Source of the DNA: Massospora cicadina
Taxonomy: Eukaryota > Entomophthoromycota > Entomophthoromycetes > Entomophthorales > Entomophthoraceae
Assembly (NCBI GenBank): GCA_022478985.1
Contig: JAKSZP010012140.1
Coordinates: 41,435 to 105,434, forward strand
Direction: 5' to 3'
Length of the DNA stretch: 64,000 nt
This document shows positions 54,918 through 63,293 of the stretch, one piece after another (position 1 is the stretch's first letter; each line of letters starts with the position of its first letter). Position numbers and translations under genes: made by a program. The notes below the pieces were generated by a model. It made no database searches and was not told where the DNA came from. It saw only the letters and a program-made list of their open reading frames with translations.

Positions 54918-55730
54918 AAAGATAAGGCTGGGTGACAGGAGGCCCAGAAGGTGCAGCTTCAGGCCCTCCCTGACCTCAGGCACACACTAGACCAACGCTG
55001 GGTACAAGCCAAGTATGCCCTGGTTGGTACTAGTGAGGTGCCTAACGCCCAGCCCCTTATGACGGCCCAGGCGTTGAAATGGATGGTTTACTTGATTAAT
55101 GCAGACGGTTCAATTTGGTTAGTTGAGAAACAGGGTTTTAAAACCTGTTCCATTTTACAAAATCATGTGTTTGGGTTGGATCCAACTTTAATTGATTACT
55201 CAATTGAAGTCAGTTTCGGTATTTATTACCAATTTGGATGGTAGTGTTTGCCTATTGGTGAATTGGTGCTTGGGACTGCTTCGAAGACTCCAAATTTCCC
55301 CAAAGAAGTTTAATTATGTTTTCCATGACCAACAATCCTTGTTGGTTGACTTCCCAATAAACATTTTCCCATTTACGTTTTTATTTATGATAATTTGAAC
55401 AATCCTGTGCACAAACCTCTTTGAGGAGGTCTTGAGCTCCATAAACCTTTCTATTTTCAATATGATTAAGCTATTCCCTAGTGCATCGTTGGTTCGCCCA
55501 GGTTCCCTCTCTGGGTCACTTAACTCCTTCCTCATTGTGCACCGCGTCGCTTTTTGTGGGTTATTTATTATAATCATTGCACTTCTCTGCCTAAGTTGTT
55601 ATTGCTTTAGCACCCTTGGCTGGACTCTAATAACTTTTGTACTAACGGCTAGCTCCCTAGCGTTGGCCTTGTGCACTATGCACTACCACGCTTGGAACAG
55701 GAGAGTTATAGACACTCTCCTTACATTAGT
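54918..55730 (+). repeat. Repeat R, copy C, best preserved
   Basis: GC-richer than the other copies. Hairpins: ACCAACAA-TCC-TTGTTGGT (55328-55346, perfect 8-bp stem), ACCTC/GAGGT within 55413-55432, and GGAGAGT-loop-ACTCTCC (55700-55720, perfect 7-bp stem). Shared blocks with R-A include CCTTGTTGGTTGACT, GAGGAGGTCT and GTTATAGACACTCTC/GTTACAGACACTCTT. It overlaps a hydrophobic open stretch (55432-55785, with LFIIIIALLCLSCYCF). R-A and R-B show no such frame, so I do not call a gene. Confidence 0.68.
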
Positions 55731-56169
55731 TGACCAACTCTTCAATTCTGTGTGCACGAAATTTTTCCATGTGGAACATTTCTGAGGTAGAAACAGTAGG
55801 CGCCAGCTGTGGGCTTTAGCTGTGGTCAGCTGCACCACTGTTTCCTCTTTTTCCCAATGATTTGAGCAACTCAGCGTTATTATGGTTTCCTCCAACTAGA
55901 AAGCACTCACCCTTCATGCTTGTACCTGTTGGATACGGACGCTTTGAGCTCTGAAAGTCATGATTCCCTGACTTTCCGCCAAAATAACAATTTCAATTTT
56001 AATAAATAGGTTTTATTTTGATAGCGCTTTCAGACAATGCCAGTAGAATTGGTTCAGATGGCCCTGAGATGTTAGCCTTGGATAACATTGGGCATTCCAT
56101 TGATGTTATGGGAATAGTGTTTCACATCTAAAAACGCGTTTCATGAACAAAAACACTATGTATACCTCT
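55731..56169. other. Spacer between repeat R-C and B3
   Basis: Mixed composition and no recognised motif. It may include the 5' LTR or gag of B3, but no LTR partner is visible. Confidence 0.3.
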
Positions 56170-56499
56170 GAACCATACTACTCTCTCATGACTCAGATAA
56201 GGAACCTATTCCTGTGTACCAAATCACCCCATAAAATCCCCGTTTGACCTCCTCCATGATTCACAGAACTCAGCTAGCTGAAAAAACTGCACCTACAATA
56301 TGAAATTGTTTATGCTACTGCTGTAGATATGGTGGAATATGTGACCTCAGTAGTAAGAGTGGACAAGTATCCCTCTCCATTCTTCGATTCAAAATCATAC
56401 CAGGGTAATATGTTATTGCCAGATGAAGAGTTTGGTGGTGACTTAGTGGCATTTTTGGCTTTAAATAAAGATCATTCTGGGTAGTTTCTATTGAATGCT

Positions 56500-56880
56500 A
56501 TCCTTTCCTCCCTTTTAGAGAAACTCAGCACTACTATTCTGGTGGATACTGGCACCACTGAAAACTTTATGGACCAGTGCCTAGCTGACTATCTTTGGGC
56601 TGAGTTACTTGCCAGATAGTATGGTAAGGGGAGGACCATCTAGTACTAAAAAAAGTAGTATGGTAAGGGGAGGGGCGTCCCAAGGTATTCCCGCTTTGAA
56701 GATCATTGAGATGGTGGACTATCAGGTTGGCAATTGCCACTTGTCAGATCACTTCCAAGCTATCAAAAAACCTCTTATACCCTATCATCTGGGTGTGGAG
56801 TGGTGGCGGAAGTTTGACGTTAGAACCAACTTGAAAGAGAATACCCTATCCTTAACAGTAAAAAGGGCCGCACACTAGTT
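56500..56880 (+). pseudogene. Protease of B3, DTG triad intact
   Basis: TTILVDTGTTENFMDQCLAD (56530-56590) holds the retropepsin triad at 56545-56556. After the ultrashort insertion come IIEMVDYQVGNCHLSDHFQA and YHLGVEWWRKFDVRTNLKEN. Insert plus TSD copy add 39 bases, which keeps the phase, but the inserted TAG reads as a stop. Confidence 0.82.
56617..56673 (+). mobile_element. Ultrashort retroposon insertion 3 with 18-bp target-site duplication
   Basis: A 21-base insert ACCATCTAGTACTAAAAAAAG (one base over a 20-mer if split as ACCATCTAGTACTA plus A-run plus G) at 56635-56655. It is flanked by perfect 18-bp repeats TAGTATGGTAAGGGGAGG (56617-56634 and 56656-56673). Same 3' end as the other three. 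It lies in the B3 protease. Confidence 0.9.
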
Positions 56881-57009
56881 GTTCCTTTGTCTGAGGTTGA
56901 CGCTCAGGGTGACTTGCCCCACTGGCCCCACCTTCACACCCTTAGCCTTGCCTCTATGCTGAATCCCACTGTGGTGGTTCCCATACCTTCTTGTTTGGAG
57001 GGTTTGTAA

Positions 57010-57976
57010 TTCTCTTTTGATGCAGCTTTGGCTGACGCACTACTTGATCATTCCAAGTATGACCGTGACTTCAAACTCACTGTGGATCTGGTGCATATTT
57101 CTTCTCCAATTTACCCCTTGACCATCTGGGAAGAAGAGGCGTTAAATTTGTGGGTGAAGGAGCAGTTAGCCAAAGGTGCGATTTTTCAGCGGACCTCCCC
57201 TGTTTGCTCCCCTCTTCTCTTTGTTGAGAAGGCTGATGGTCCTCTGCATTCATGCGTAGACTATGGGAACCTCAACAACGTTACTGTACCAGAACTCCAT
57301 CACATCCCTTTAGATTCCCAGATTGCACGCTATGTTTGAGAAGGCGAAGGTCTTCTCAAAGTTGGATTGCCTCAATGCGTTCAATAAGATTTGGATTAAA
57401 AAGGGACAAGAGTGGTTGACCGCATTCTGCACCAGAAAAGGGAATTTCCAGTTTTGAGTCATTCCATTTAGGCTTAAGAATGCCCCTGCTATTTTTCAAC
57501 GCCGCATTGATGCAGCGTTGGGGACATGTTAGGGGTATATGCGGTTGCCTACATGGATGATATCCTTGAGTTTTCCAAAAACCAGAGTCCCATGCAGTAC
57601 ATCTTCAGCAAGTGGTAAAGAGGTTAAAGGCAGCCAGCCTTACGTTGAAGATTACCAAGTGTGAATCTTTAAGTCCTAGGTCACTTTTCTGGGCAACGTT
57701 ATGTTTGACCAAGGACACATGATAACTCCAGACAAGGAGAAGGCTATTCATGAGTGGCCCACCCCCACCTCATTCATGAATATGAGGAGCTTTTTGAGGA
57801 CGTGTACGTTCCTTAAGAAGTTCACACCCAATCTTTCTGAGGTGGCAGCTCAATTATACAAGGCTAGCGGTGCCAAGGTGCTTCAGTAGTCCCCCATTTT
57901 GGAGGATGCTTTCTTTTTTTAGTACTAGATGGTTGGAGGATGCTTTCCAAGCAGTTAAGTGCACCTTGTTGTCCAC
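57010..57976 (+). pseudogene. Reverse transcriptase of B3, YMDD retained
   Basis: YDRDFKLTVDLVHISSPIYP, then AKGAIFQRTSPVCSPLLFVE,KADG (57150-57240) and SCVDYGNLNNVTVPELHHIP are the fingers. KVFSKLDCLNAFNKIWIKKG and LKNAPAIFQRRIDAA are the palm. AYMDDILEFSK (57546-57580) is the catalytic box. GHMITPDKEKAIHEWPTPTS follows. Frameshifts near 57330 and 57525 and a few stops break it. Ultrashort insertion 4 and then E6 interrupt the connection region. Confidence 0.88.
57899..57947 (-). mobile_element. Ultrashort retroposon insertion 4 with 15-bp target-site duplication
   Basis: A 19-base insert (57914-57932) reads CCATCTAGTACTAAAAAAA on the - strand, flanked by perfect 15-bp repeats TTGGAGGATGCTTTC (57899-57913 and 57933-57947). 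It is opposite in orientation to the other three. It interrupts the RT-RNase H connection of B3: ILEDAF reads on both sides. Confidence 0.9.
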
Positions 57977-58815
57977 GGTGGGATCCGCCAATGGATGCCA
58001 CAAATAATATATTAAAGTGAGATATTTACTCTTTAATAAAAGTATAAAATAACACTTAATAAAGTTTTTTATGTTTTTTACTATTCAGGCAGGGTAAAAC
58101 CAGGAAAAGGTCCTTTTCTAAATACTAGCTTTTCCTATTTAAACTAGTTCGAATCTTGAGACCAGGGGTATTTGAGGCAAAAGAATGCAAAGCTCAGTTA
58201 TCCAAATTAGGAAATATAGGCTTTTGGCCTATCAAATCAAAGATAAAACTTTTTTGGAGGTAAAACTGTCCTGTGCGGTAACAATTTGATAAATTGAATC
58301 CAATCACCAGCAAGTAAAATCTTTTCACCTCAGTGGTGGTCAAACTCATGTGGTAATGATTGGGTAATTCGGCGGTGGTTGGACCCAGATGGTATGATTG
58401 GCTAATTTTTACCCTATCATCCTCGAGTAAAATCTTTGCACCTTGGCGGTGGTCAAACTTGGATGGTAATGATTGGTTAACTCACACCCAATCATCAACA
58501 GATAAAATATTCTTGCCTTGCGGAGGTTCAGATCCATGCGATATTATACTCCTCAAATTTGACCAAGGAGTCAGAGTAATCCTATTATTAATTATTACCA
58601 TTTTAAGCTGATTTTTATGATCAATCGTATTTTTCTGGTTATTAGGATTCCACCAAGAATTCACTAAGGTCTTTTCGCTGTGGGTACTCATATTGTTGAT
58701 ATCCACAATATTATCTAAAAGTTGGGCAGGTGATGGGCAAATCATGGTGGCAGATTTGAGAGCACTTATGCCTCCAACATTCTTTTTCTTAGATAGAAAA
58801 GGAGAATGTCCAACA
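57977..58815 (-). repeat. 3' LTR of E6 (long form)
   Basis: 839 bp against 720 bp in its partner. The extra length lies at about 58300-58500, where related units with GGTGGTCAAAC, TGGTAATGATTGG and TAAAATCTTT occur about three times. The partner has about one. The outer base is G where the partner has T (GGTGGGATCC against TGTGGGATCT). Confidence 0.92.
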
Positions 58816-59792
58816 TTGCCCCCCTCAAGAATTTTGGTAGGGGTGTTGCAGTGCTTATTGGCAGCCTGCCCTTTTTTAGTCGCTGTTTTTGCAAGGTTGG
58901 TGTACATGCAGGAGGACTCCTTCTTGCTGGGTCTGTTATTGGCTAGAACTAAAGGAACTTCATAATTGAGCAACAACAAGAACCCTTGCTTCATATTGAT
59001 AATGCCATCATACTCAATCATAAACTGAGTACCTATAAGCATGTCATAATCATTATTCTCTAAAGCCACTGTGGGGGCTGATAGAATAAGCTTCCTAATA
59101 TGAATGGAAAGGGATGAGTAAGCACCCAGTGCACGGGTGTTGTTGGGACCAGCGGTTCCATAGTCTTGGTTGTACTCCAAGTCAGGTGCGAGCTTGATTT
59201 TTTTCATCAACCTGGAGGAGATTACATTTACCGGAGAGCCTGTATCTAGAATGGCCATCACCCAAACTTTTTGAATGACCACTTCAACCTTCGTGAGTAT
59301 CCCCCCAAAAGTGGGCGATAGCATTAAGACCTCCTTGAGATGGGAATTGGAGGTTAATTTACACGCAGTCTTGGAGTAGTTTTTTTGGATGGTTTGCATG
59401 GTATGGCCATGCTGGATAGGGCAAATAAGATGATACAACACCTCATTTGCGTCGCTGGCAGTATCAATGACAATTTGCTCCCCTAAAACTTGGCAGAGAT
59501 ATGTCTCTTCAGGTATGGTGGCCTCATCTACTCCTCCAGCATTCAAGCGATCAGGAACTTCCTCTTCATCAGGGGCTCCTACAACGCAATAGCTGACCTC
59601 ATCCATATCCCCCTCAGAATCATCTCCTGAGGTATTGGTAACATGAGGGTATGGCATAAGTTGGTTAAATGAGTTAGGCACATGAGATTTGTCAGCAATA
59701 GGTGTGCCTTTCCCTATGCTGACATTTCTTTTCCCTGCTCCTGTCCTCGGCGTCAGCTTTCTTTTTCCAGCACATAGCCTCCATGTGTCCAA
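58482..59792 (-). CDS. Protease-containing open frame of E6
   Basis: An uninterrupted frame of 436 codons. It overlaps the gag frame by about 100 bases (59692-59792) in a different phase. An acidic linker (GDDSEGDMDEVS, APDEEEVPDRL) leads to the retropepsin: MAILDTGSPVNVISS with an intact Asp-Thr-Gly (59238-59246), LMKKIKLAPDLEYNQDYGTA and NNDYDMLIGTQFM. The rest continues through the PPT (KILEGGNVGHS) about 330 bases into the LTR. No RT motif follows. It would cleave Gag if expressed by frameshifting. It has no obvious ATG near its start. Confidence 0.85.
   Translation of the reverse strand: MDTWRLCAGKRKLTPRTGAGKRNVSIGKGTPIADKSHVPNSFNQLMPYPHVTNTSGDDSEGDMDEVSYCVVGAPDEEEVPDRLNAGGVDEATIPEETYLCQVLGEQIVIDTASDANEVLYHLICPIQHGHTMQTIQKNYSKTACKLTSNSHLKEVLMLSPTFGGILTKVEVVIQKVWVMAILDTGSPVNVISSRLMKKIKLAPDLEYNQDYGTAGPNNTRALGAYSSLSIHIRKLILSAPTVALENNDYDMLIGTQFMIEYDGIINMKQGFLLLLNYEVPLVLANNRPSKKESSCMYTNLAKTATKKGQAANKHCNTPTKILEGGNVGHSPFLSKKKNVGGISALKSATMICPSPAQLLDNIVDINNMSTHSEKTLVNSWWNPNNQKNTIDHKNQLKMVIINNRITLTPWSNLRSIISHGSEPPQGKNILSVDDWV
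58816..58826 (-). promoter_or_regulatory. Polypurine tract of E6
   Basis: GAGGGGGGCAA on the - strand, adjoining the 3' LTR. It is ten of eleven bases identical to the tract of E3. Confidence 0.87.
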
Positions 59793-61842
59793 ACTTGTTG
59801 CAGTATTCGCACTGAGGGTGTTCAGAACGTTTTGCTTTGGGGTTTTGCTCTTCAGGGCCCATTATCTGAAGGGGCTTTTCCTTGTCTTCAATAGCTAAGG
59901 CCCAAGGCTTAGGCTTTGAATCCTCAATGGTTAAAACGCGAGGACAAGATACTGCTCCACGTGGAACTTTGGGCTTGTAGAAATTGGTGACATCTATTAA
60001 CGCTTCCTTGATGTCTTAGACGGTATGGAAATAGCATTTAACGGAGGTGATGTGCATAGCTAGAAATGGGTGAGTAGCCACTCCAGTCAAAACGGCGGCT
60101 ATAGCATCATCCAAAGTCAACATCTTTGAGGTTAGCAACGTCTGGGCTTCCATATAAAATCGTTCTGCAAAAGTGGCCACTGACTCTCCTTTTTGGATAC
60201 TCATACGCATAAAGGCTTGCTTTTTCATGCTTAAAGCTTGTTTTGAGCCAAACGTGTTTATGAGAGTTTCTTTAACTTCAGACCAGGTGCTAAGAGCATC
60301 CATATGTGGGACCATCACCTCCTGTGCCATGCAGCCTAAACAGGAAAGGATGTGCTTGGCCTTCTGACGATCAGTCGCCCCTTTCATAGCTGCTTCATAA
60401 ATGTATAAAAACGAAGCAATGCTGCCCTCACCGGGGATAAACTTCTCTTTAAACGTAGGTTTGAATGAATTATAGTCATTCCCAGAAAGGGTATGAATAC
60501 CTGGAGCTTCTGCTTCTGAGGTTTCAGAGCGGTAGCTTAACTGATCAAAGGCCCACGAAAGGCGATCAAACTGGTCATGCATGGCTTCAAGTCGGGTTTC
60601 CATGTTAGATAGGGCTTCTAGGGGCACGGATTCACATAGTCTCAATCGAGCTTCGATCCCTGATTTTTGAGTTTCAAGATCTTCTACTCAATTCTCCATT
60701 GCAGAGACTTGAAAACAGAGTTGTGACACCATTGAGCTTAGGTTTAATTGAGCAGTTTCCACGGCTTTCACGTGGTTCTTCAGCTCTTCTTTCATTTGGT
60801 TACACCCTTCATCATCACGAGAGTGGGAGCTTGGGCCTTATACTCCATCCTTGATCTGCTCATACTTCTGCTCGACCTTCATTAGTCAACTAAATACTTC
60901 CTTCAACAGCATAGGGCTTTCCAGCGAAGCTTTCATCCCTTTTGCTTCAATTTCACATTCAGTCAGGCGACGTACCAAATATTTAGTATTTTCAAATGAA
61001 GCTTTGAGAGCTAGCTCCTTTTCTAGTTGAACAACCTTGGCCGCGAGGGTGGTGGTGCTAGATGGTTCAAGCAACAGACGACGTTCAAGCTCATCAACAC
61101 GCGAGAAGGCCTGAATTAACTGCCGCTCCACCACAGCCATATGCTGTTCATATTTCTCTTGAAGGACAGAGTTGGGGGCTGAAAGGTCACAATGTGTTTG
61201 TTCAATTTGCTTTTCAAGTTCTTTAGCAAACTCCTCCAATAATGAGCGAGTGCTAGTGGAGGATGCGTTCAGTTCATCCTGGAATATCTTCATGGCCTCC
61301 TCGATGTACTTTACAATCCCAGTGTCCATGGTAGTGAGTTAATCATACAGCTGAATGATGAAGTAGCGATTAGCTTCCACACCAGATCTGACTGCTCCAA
61401 GATGTTTGGAAGTCAGTTGTTACAATTTATCATAAGCTAGATTCAGAGCTGCATGAGTATCTAGGTGTCGATGAAGCTCTTCATGATGGCTGGCTAAGAG
61501 ATGCCTCATATGGACCAAAGCAGGGTGAGCAAAATTGCGTACATAGGTGGTCAAATTTGTAAGCTGACCATAGGTCTCTGGGAGAACACTAGTCTCATAA
61601 AGAAACAAGTGGCGTTCCTTAACTAGAGATGCTCATTCGCGGGACACAATGTCACCAGGGTTAAGGATGCCATGAGTAAGGTTCCTCACAGCTTCAGTGA
61701 CTGGCCAAGTGATGCAATGAGACTCAGGTATTAATATATGCTCAAATGGTTCTTCTTCAAACATCAAAGCAGTAGGGCTGTCCATTCAATCATCTTCTTC
61801 ATTTCCTTCCCCATTTTGCACCCAACGGGTGACACTCTCCAT
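59692..61842 (-). pseudogene. Gag of E6: coiled coils, capsid, CCHC knuckle
   Basis: One continuous phase from ATG 61842 (MESVTRWVQNGEG) to TGA 59692-59694, with no frameshift. Eight in-frame stops (61788, 61635, 61422, 61341, 60888, 60840, 60690 and 60018) are all TGA or TAA. Order: N-terminal helical region, long coiled coil (60886-61329, with LEEFAKELEKQIEQTHCDL), capsid core (60016-60490: FIPGEGSIASFLYIYEAAMK, ATDRQKAKHILSCLG, FGSKQA, LTLDDAIAAVL), linker, and a perfect knuckle CEYCNKFGHMEAMC (59770-59811). Close relative of the E3 Gag, without the collagen-like tract. Confidence 0.9.
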
Positions 61843-61882
61843 TTTTTTTGTTAATATTTATTGAGGTATTTAGGGGGCTCGA

Positions 61883-61900
61883 CCCCTGTAGTGAGCACCA
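61883..61900 (-). promoter_or_regulatory. Primer-binding site of E6
   Basis: TGGTGCTCACTACAGGGG on the - strand, three bases inside the 5' LTR. It differs from the E3 site at one position. Confidence 0.88.
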
Positions 61901-61903
61901 ATT

Positions 61904-62623
61904 TGTGGGATCTGCCAATGGATGTCACAAATAATATATTAAAGTAAGATATTTACTTTTTAAAAAAGTATAAAATAACACTTATTAAAGTTTTTTATGT
62001 TTTTATTATTCAGGCAGGGTAAAACCAGGAAAAGGTCCCTTTCTTGATACTAGCTTTTCCTATTTAAACTAGTTAGAATCTTGAGACCAGGGGTATTTGA
62101 GGCAAAGAATGCAAAGCTCAGTTATCTAAATTAGGAAATATAGGCTTTTGGCCTATCAAATCAAAGATAAAATTTTTTTGGAGGTAAAACTGTCCTGTGC
62201 GGTAACAATTTGATAAATTGAATCCAATCACCAGCAAGTCAAAACTTTTCACCTCAGTGGTGGTCAAACCCATGTGGTAATGATTGGTTAACTTGCACCC
62301 GTTAATTGATGGGTAAAATCTTCTTGCCTTGTAGAGGTTCAGATCCATGCGATATTATACTCCTAAAATTTGACCAAGGAGTTTGAGTAATCTTATTATT
62401 AATTATTACCTTTTAAGCCAATTTTTATGATAAATTGTATTTTTCCAGTTTTTAGGATTCCACCAAGAATCACTAAGGTCTTTTCGCTGTGGGTACTCAT
62501 ATTGTTGATATCCACAATCTTATCTAAAAATTGGGCAGGTGATGGGTCAATCATGGGGGCAGATTTGAGAGCACTTATACCTCCAACATTCTTTTTTTAG
62601 ATTGAAAAGGAGAATGTCCGACA
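61904..62623 (-). repeat. 5' LTR of E6 (short form)
   Basis: Aligns with 57977-58815 except for the missing repeat units. Matching runs such as CAGGCAGGGTAAAACC and GGTAACAATTTGATAAATT are almost unchanged, so divergence is low. Confidence 0.92.
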
Positions 62624-63293
62624 TCTACATCTGCTCTTTGCCATGTCAACCCTTCAAAGGAGTTCATTGTGTCTAATGATGCCTCCAACTTCGCCATAGC
62701 GGCTGCCTTGTTAAAGGTAGGTGAATATGGGATAGAGTATCTGGTGGGATATTTTTCTAAGAAAATGACTTTGCCAGAGTTGAATTATGCCGTTTATGAC
62801 AAGGTTCTTACTAGCAGTGGTGGAGGCTCTGACTTATTGGCGTCACCACTTTAATGGATCATCCTAACCCTTCTGGGTACATACAAACCACCACGCCTTG
62901 CTGTACTACCGCGCTCCTTATGTCCTAACCTCACAGCAGACCCGTTGGCATGAGAACCTTGCCCATTTTGTGTTAACTTATGAGTTCACCAAGGGCAAGG
63001 ATAATGGTTTGGTGAATGCTTTGAGCTGCAACTCTGCTTTAGCGCCTGATCCCATGGAGTTAGAAGTTCATAACACACAGTTGATATTTCCGCCAAATAA
63101 AATTGTGTATCAACTTCCCTTTCCCCCAGCCAGCAGTCCAGCGCTTATCCCTCTGGAAAATGCGGAGGAATATAGTATGTTCAGAAAGGTAGTCATTTCT
63201 CAGCCATTATTGACTGAATATACTATGATACTGCTAAGAGCGCTTTGAATCAAGAGGATCTCTCCAGGGGCTATCACGCAAAGAATGAGATGG
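62624..63293 (+). pseudogene. RNase H and integrase start of B3
   Basis: KEFIVSNDASNFAIAAALLK, then VGYFSKKMTLPELNYAVYDK (62655-62805), keep the catalytic Asp and Glu. TRWHENLAHFVLTYEFTKGK, then DNGLVNALS (62940-63030), form the C-terminal end of RNase H. Then comes the pre-integrase linker (EYSMFRKVVISQPLLTEY). A frameshift lies near 62815. The + strand stops matching B1 at about 63290. Confidence 0.85.

Larger units (their letters stand above)
57972..62628 (-). mobile_element. E6: non-autonomous Gag-protease LTR retrotransposon nested in B3
   Basis: LTRs 57977-58815 and 61904-62623 flank only gag and protease on the - strand. RT, RNase H and integrase are absent, and the protease frame leads straight to the PPT. 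The PBS (61883-61900) and PPT (58816-58826) match those of E3. TSD TCCAC/TCTAC, one transition. The arrangement fits the TR-GAG class of terminal-repeat elements with Gag, with protease added. The LTRs are close apart from a length difference in a repeat-rich part, so it is the youngest LTR element here. Confidence 0.92.
56170..63293 (+). mobile_element. B3: chromovirus-type Gypsy relic split by E6
   Basis: Protease, RT, RNase H and the start of integrase lie on the + strand as 56170-57976 plus 62624-63293. Between them is E6, with TSD TCCAC (57972-57976) and TCTAC (62624-62628). B3 is better preserved than B1 and defines family B here. Two ultrashort retroposons interrupt it. It ends at 63293, where a new LTR-like sequence begins. 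Confidence 0.85.

Noticed and set aside
55432..55785. 118-codon frame with a hydrophobic helix, possibly a membrane protein gene
   Set aside because: It overlaps repeat R-C. R-A and R-B do not keep the frame, and there is no domain or upstream gene context.
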